Shown piece by piece: positions 6,034-7,170 of a stretch of 7,170 nt of DNA. This stretch comes from Firmicutes bacterium UBA4882 (GTDB lineage: Bacteria > Bacillota > UBA4882): NCBI GenBank assembly GCA_002399265.1, contig DHDG01000008.1, forward strand, positions 52,729 through 59,898. The letters run 5' to 3'. The notes beneath the pieces were generated by a model that saw only the letters and a list, made by a program, of their open reading frames with translations, was not told the origin of the DNA and searched no databases. The position numbers and the translations under genes were made by a program. How positions within the stretch are numbered: the first letter of the stretch is position 1; each line of letters starts with the position of its first letter.

Positions 6034-6681
6034 ATGGATAAAGAAAAGTGTTTGCGGACGATTGAGGAAACCGGCGTCGTGGCAGTTATCAGAGTCAATA
6101 ATGCCGATGAGTTAATGGATACCACGGTGGCGCTTAGTGAGGGCGGAGTCAAGGCGCTGGAAATTACGATGACTTCTCCGGGGGCATTGGATACCATTGC
6201 GCAGGCCAGTGCCAGGTTTGGGGAAAGTGCCATCATTGGAGTCGGGAGCGTGCTCGATGCTGAAACTGCGCGCATGGCGATTATTGCCGGGGCGAAGTTC
6301 GTGGTCAGTCCGGTGCTGAAAGATGAGATCGTGCGCATGTGTAAGAGATACAATATCGCCTGCATTCCCGGGGCGTATACTCCAACCGAGATTTTGGCGG
6401 CTTGGGAAGCGGGCGGCGATGTTGTCAAAGTCTTTCCTGCGACGAAGCTGGGGCCGTCCTACTTTAAGGACATTCATGGGCCATTGCCACATATTAAGCT
6501 CACACCTACCGGCGGGGTTGATTTGGCCACAGCTGGCGAGTTCATCAAGGCTGGGGCATGCTTTGTCGGAGTCGGGGGCGCCCTGGTCGATAAGAAACTA
6601 ATCGCCGCTAAAAACTGGCCCGAGTTGAGTGCGCGTGCGGCGCAGTTTATTGCGGCAGTGCGGGAAGCTCGCCGGGGGTAG
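6034..6681 (+). CDS. eda: 2-keto-3-deoxy-6-phosphogluconate / 4-hydroxy-2-oxoglutarate aldolase
   Basis: Class I (Schiff-base) aldolase of 215 residues, normal for the family, that splits KDPG into pyruvate and glyceraldehyde-3-phosphate, the last step of the Entner-Doudoroff route. Seen are Arg20 in VAVIRVNN, the general acid/base Glu43 in ALEITMTSPGAL, IGVGSVLDAETA (68-79), AGAKFVVSPVL (85-95), CIPGAYTPTEI (110-120), the Schiff-base Lys132 in DVVKVFPA, and the phosphate-binding LTPTGGV (156-162) and GVGGAL (179-184). All key residues are intact. It follows the kinase gene after 32 bases and precedes gnd by 30 bases. No 6-phosphogluconate dehydratase (edd) is in the window. The enzyme may therefore draw on KDPG made elsewhere, on a downstream dehydratase, or act on another 2-keto-3-deoxy acid phosphate. 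Close homologues also act on 4-hydroxy-2-oxoglutarate. Confidence 0.92.
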   Translation: MDKEKCLRTIEETGVVAVIRVNNADELMDTTVALSEGGVKALEITMTSPGALDTIAQASARFGESAIIGVGSVLDAETARMAIIAGAKFVVSPVLKDEIVRMCKRYNIACIPGAYTPTEILAAWEAGGDVVKVFPATKLGPSYFKDIHGPLPHIKLTPTGGVDLATAGEFIKAGACFVGVGGALVDKKLIAAKNWPELSARAAQFIAAVREARRG

Positions 6682-6693
6682 GGCGAGGCGAAT

Positions 6694-6700
6694 GGGAGGG
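6694..6700 (+). promoter_or_regulatory. Ribosome binding site of gnd
   Basis: GGGAGGG lies 11 bases before ATG 6712. The spacing is a little long, but no purine tract supports the later in-frame ATG 6727, so the repeat-containing N-terminus is probably translated. Confidence 0.55.
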
Positions 6701-6711
6701 CGTGATCTACG

Positions 6712-7170
6712 ATGAAGGCCGATTCTATGGGAAATGCCGATTCCGGGGCGGTGAAGGCCAATTCCGCGGCGAAAGCCGATTTTGGAATGATTGGACTAGG
6801 CGTGATGGGGCAAAATCTAGTGCTGAATTTGGTGGATCACGGCATTACAGTGGTGGCTTTTGACCCTTGGCCGGAGGCGCGCGAGCGGTTTTTTGGCGGG
6901 GTTGTGGCGCGTGAGCAGACGCGGGCGCAAAGGGAAGGGCAGGCGCATGAGCAGACGCAAGAGCAAGGGCAAGGGCAAGGGCAATGGCAGAAAGAGGCTC
7001 GGGGCTGCGCAGCCATCCTGCGCGCTAACAGTATCAATGAGTTGGTTAGCTCATTACAGCGTCCGCGCCGGATTATGCTGATGGTCAAGGCCGGGGCACC
7101 GGTGGATGCGCTTTTGGAACAGTTGACCCGGGTTCTTGAATCCGGGGATATTATTATTGATGGCGGTAAC
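6712..7170 (+). CDS. gnd: 6-phosphogluconate dehydrogenase, decarboxylating (partial, C-terminus off window)
   Basis: N-terminal 153 residues of an enzyme that oxidatively decarboxylates 6-phosphogluconate to ribulose-5-phosphate. The Rossmann start FGMIGLGVMGQNLVLNLVDHG (24-44) and the conserved PRRIMLMVKAGAPVD (118-132) and SGDIIIDGGN (144-153) identify it; MVKAG favours the long, classical Gnd class over the short GndA/YqeC class. Three oddities are visible. Residues 2-24 are a degenerate KADS/NADS/KANS/KADF repeat placed before the true domain. Residues about 66-97 are a Gln/Glu/Gly-rich tandem repeat inserted between the second strand-helix unit and SINELVSSLQ. The end of the second strand reads FDPWPEAR, whereas classical NADP enzymes have NR(S/T) there, suggesting NAD use. 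The frame stays open throughout, so it is probably functional. Catalytic Lys and Glu residues lie beyond the window. Confidence 0.88.
   Translation, partial: MKADSMGNADSGAVKANSAAKADFGMIGLGVMGQNLVLNLVDHGITVVAFDPWPEARERFFGGVVAREQTRAQREGQAHEQTQEQGQGQGQWQKEARGCAAILRANSINELVSSLQRPRRIMLMVKAGAPVDALLEQLTRVLESGDIIIDGGN
6715..6789 (+). repeat. N-terminal 18-21 bp tandem repeat in gnd
   Basis: Four degenerate units start with AAG/AAT/AAA GCC (G/A)AT: 6715-6732 (KADSMG), 6733-6753 (NADSGAV), 6754-6771 (KANSAA) and 6772-6789 (KADFGM). The last unit runs into the genuine Rossmann strand (FGMIGLG), so the array seems to have grown by duplicating the original start-proximal codons. Confidence 0.75.
6907..6987 (+). 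repeat. Q/E/G-rich tandem repeat inside gnd: 36-bp unit plus (CAAGGG)n
   Basis: GCGCGTGAGCAGACGC (6907-6922) recurs as GCGCATGAGCAGACGC (6943-6958), an offset of 36 bases or 12 codons: AREQTRAQREGQ then AHEQTQEQGQGQ. The second unit runs into three CAAGGG hexamers (6964-6981) and CAATGG (6982-6987), encoding Gln-Gly repeats. All periods are multiples of three, so the frame is kept. Confidence 0.85.

Noticed and set aside
6837..7088. Open frames opposite and out of frame with gnd, rich in Cys-Pro or Arg-Lys-Gly repeats
   Set aside because: These are the CAAGGG-type repeat read in other frames. The repetitive look comes from the array, while the gnd frame carries the conserved motifs on both sides.

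Overview
The window reads as one continuous plus-strand catabolic operon from a fairly GC-rich Firmicute, probably an anaerobe. Supporting signs are strong purine-rich ribosome binding sites (GGGAGGAG, AAAGGGGG, AGAGGGG), tight or overlapping gene junctions, a livM-livG-livF block of Gram-positive type, and a gluconokinase of divergent Firmicute-like style. A Negativicutes or Sporomusaceae origin is possible, but this is an impression and was not computed. No rRNA, tRNA, CRISPR array, transposase or phage gene is seen. The longest stretch without a coding call is 89 bases, and both window edges probably lie inside the operon.

Layout. Bases 1-51 are a repeat-rich stretch that may be the tail of an upstream gene, plausibly the partner permease livH. 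Next come livM (58-969), livG (959-1726) and livF (1772-2500): one membrane subunit and two ATPases of a branched-chain-amino-acid-type (HAAT family) ABC importer. They are followed by a glucosamine-6-phosphate deaminase-like enzyme (2572-3426), a D-2-hydroxyacid dehydrogenase coupled to it through an ATGA overlap (3423-4388), an FGGY gluconokinase-like sugar kinase (4478-6001), a KDPG/KHG aldolase (6034-6681), and the first 153 codons of a 6-phosphogluconate dehydrogenase (from 6712, running off the end).

How the genes may work together. The importer would bring in a substrate. The kinase and the two final enzymes fit gluconate or a related sugar acid: phosphorylation to 6-phosphogluconate, then either oxidative decarboxylation (Gnd) or, if a dehydratase exists elsewhere, aldol cleavage (Eda). 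The hydroxyacid dehydrogenase could feed the kinase by reducing a 2-keto-aldonate. The deaminase-like protein points to an amino-sugar input. An amino-acid-type importer in a sugar-acid/amino-sugar operon is unusual, and the true substrate cannot be read from the sequence.

The second theme is repeats. At least three of the enzymes carry short, in-frame, low-complexity insertions or extensions built from tandem repeats or repeat-like sequence: a 9-bp AHG/AHD repeat in the deaminase, a Gly/Ala-rich loop in the kinase, and an N-terminal KADS-like repeat plus a Gln/Glu/Gly repeat in Gnd. Three junction or intergenic sites also carry small tandem duplications. This looks like a genome-wide habit of repeat expansion tolerated in surface loops and gene ends.
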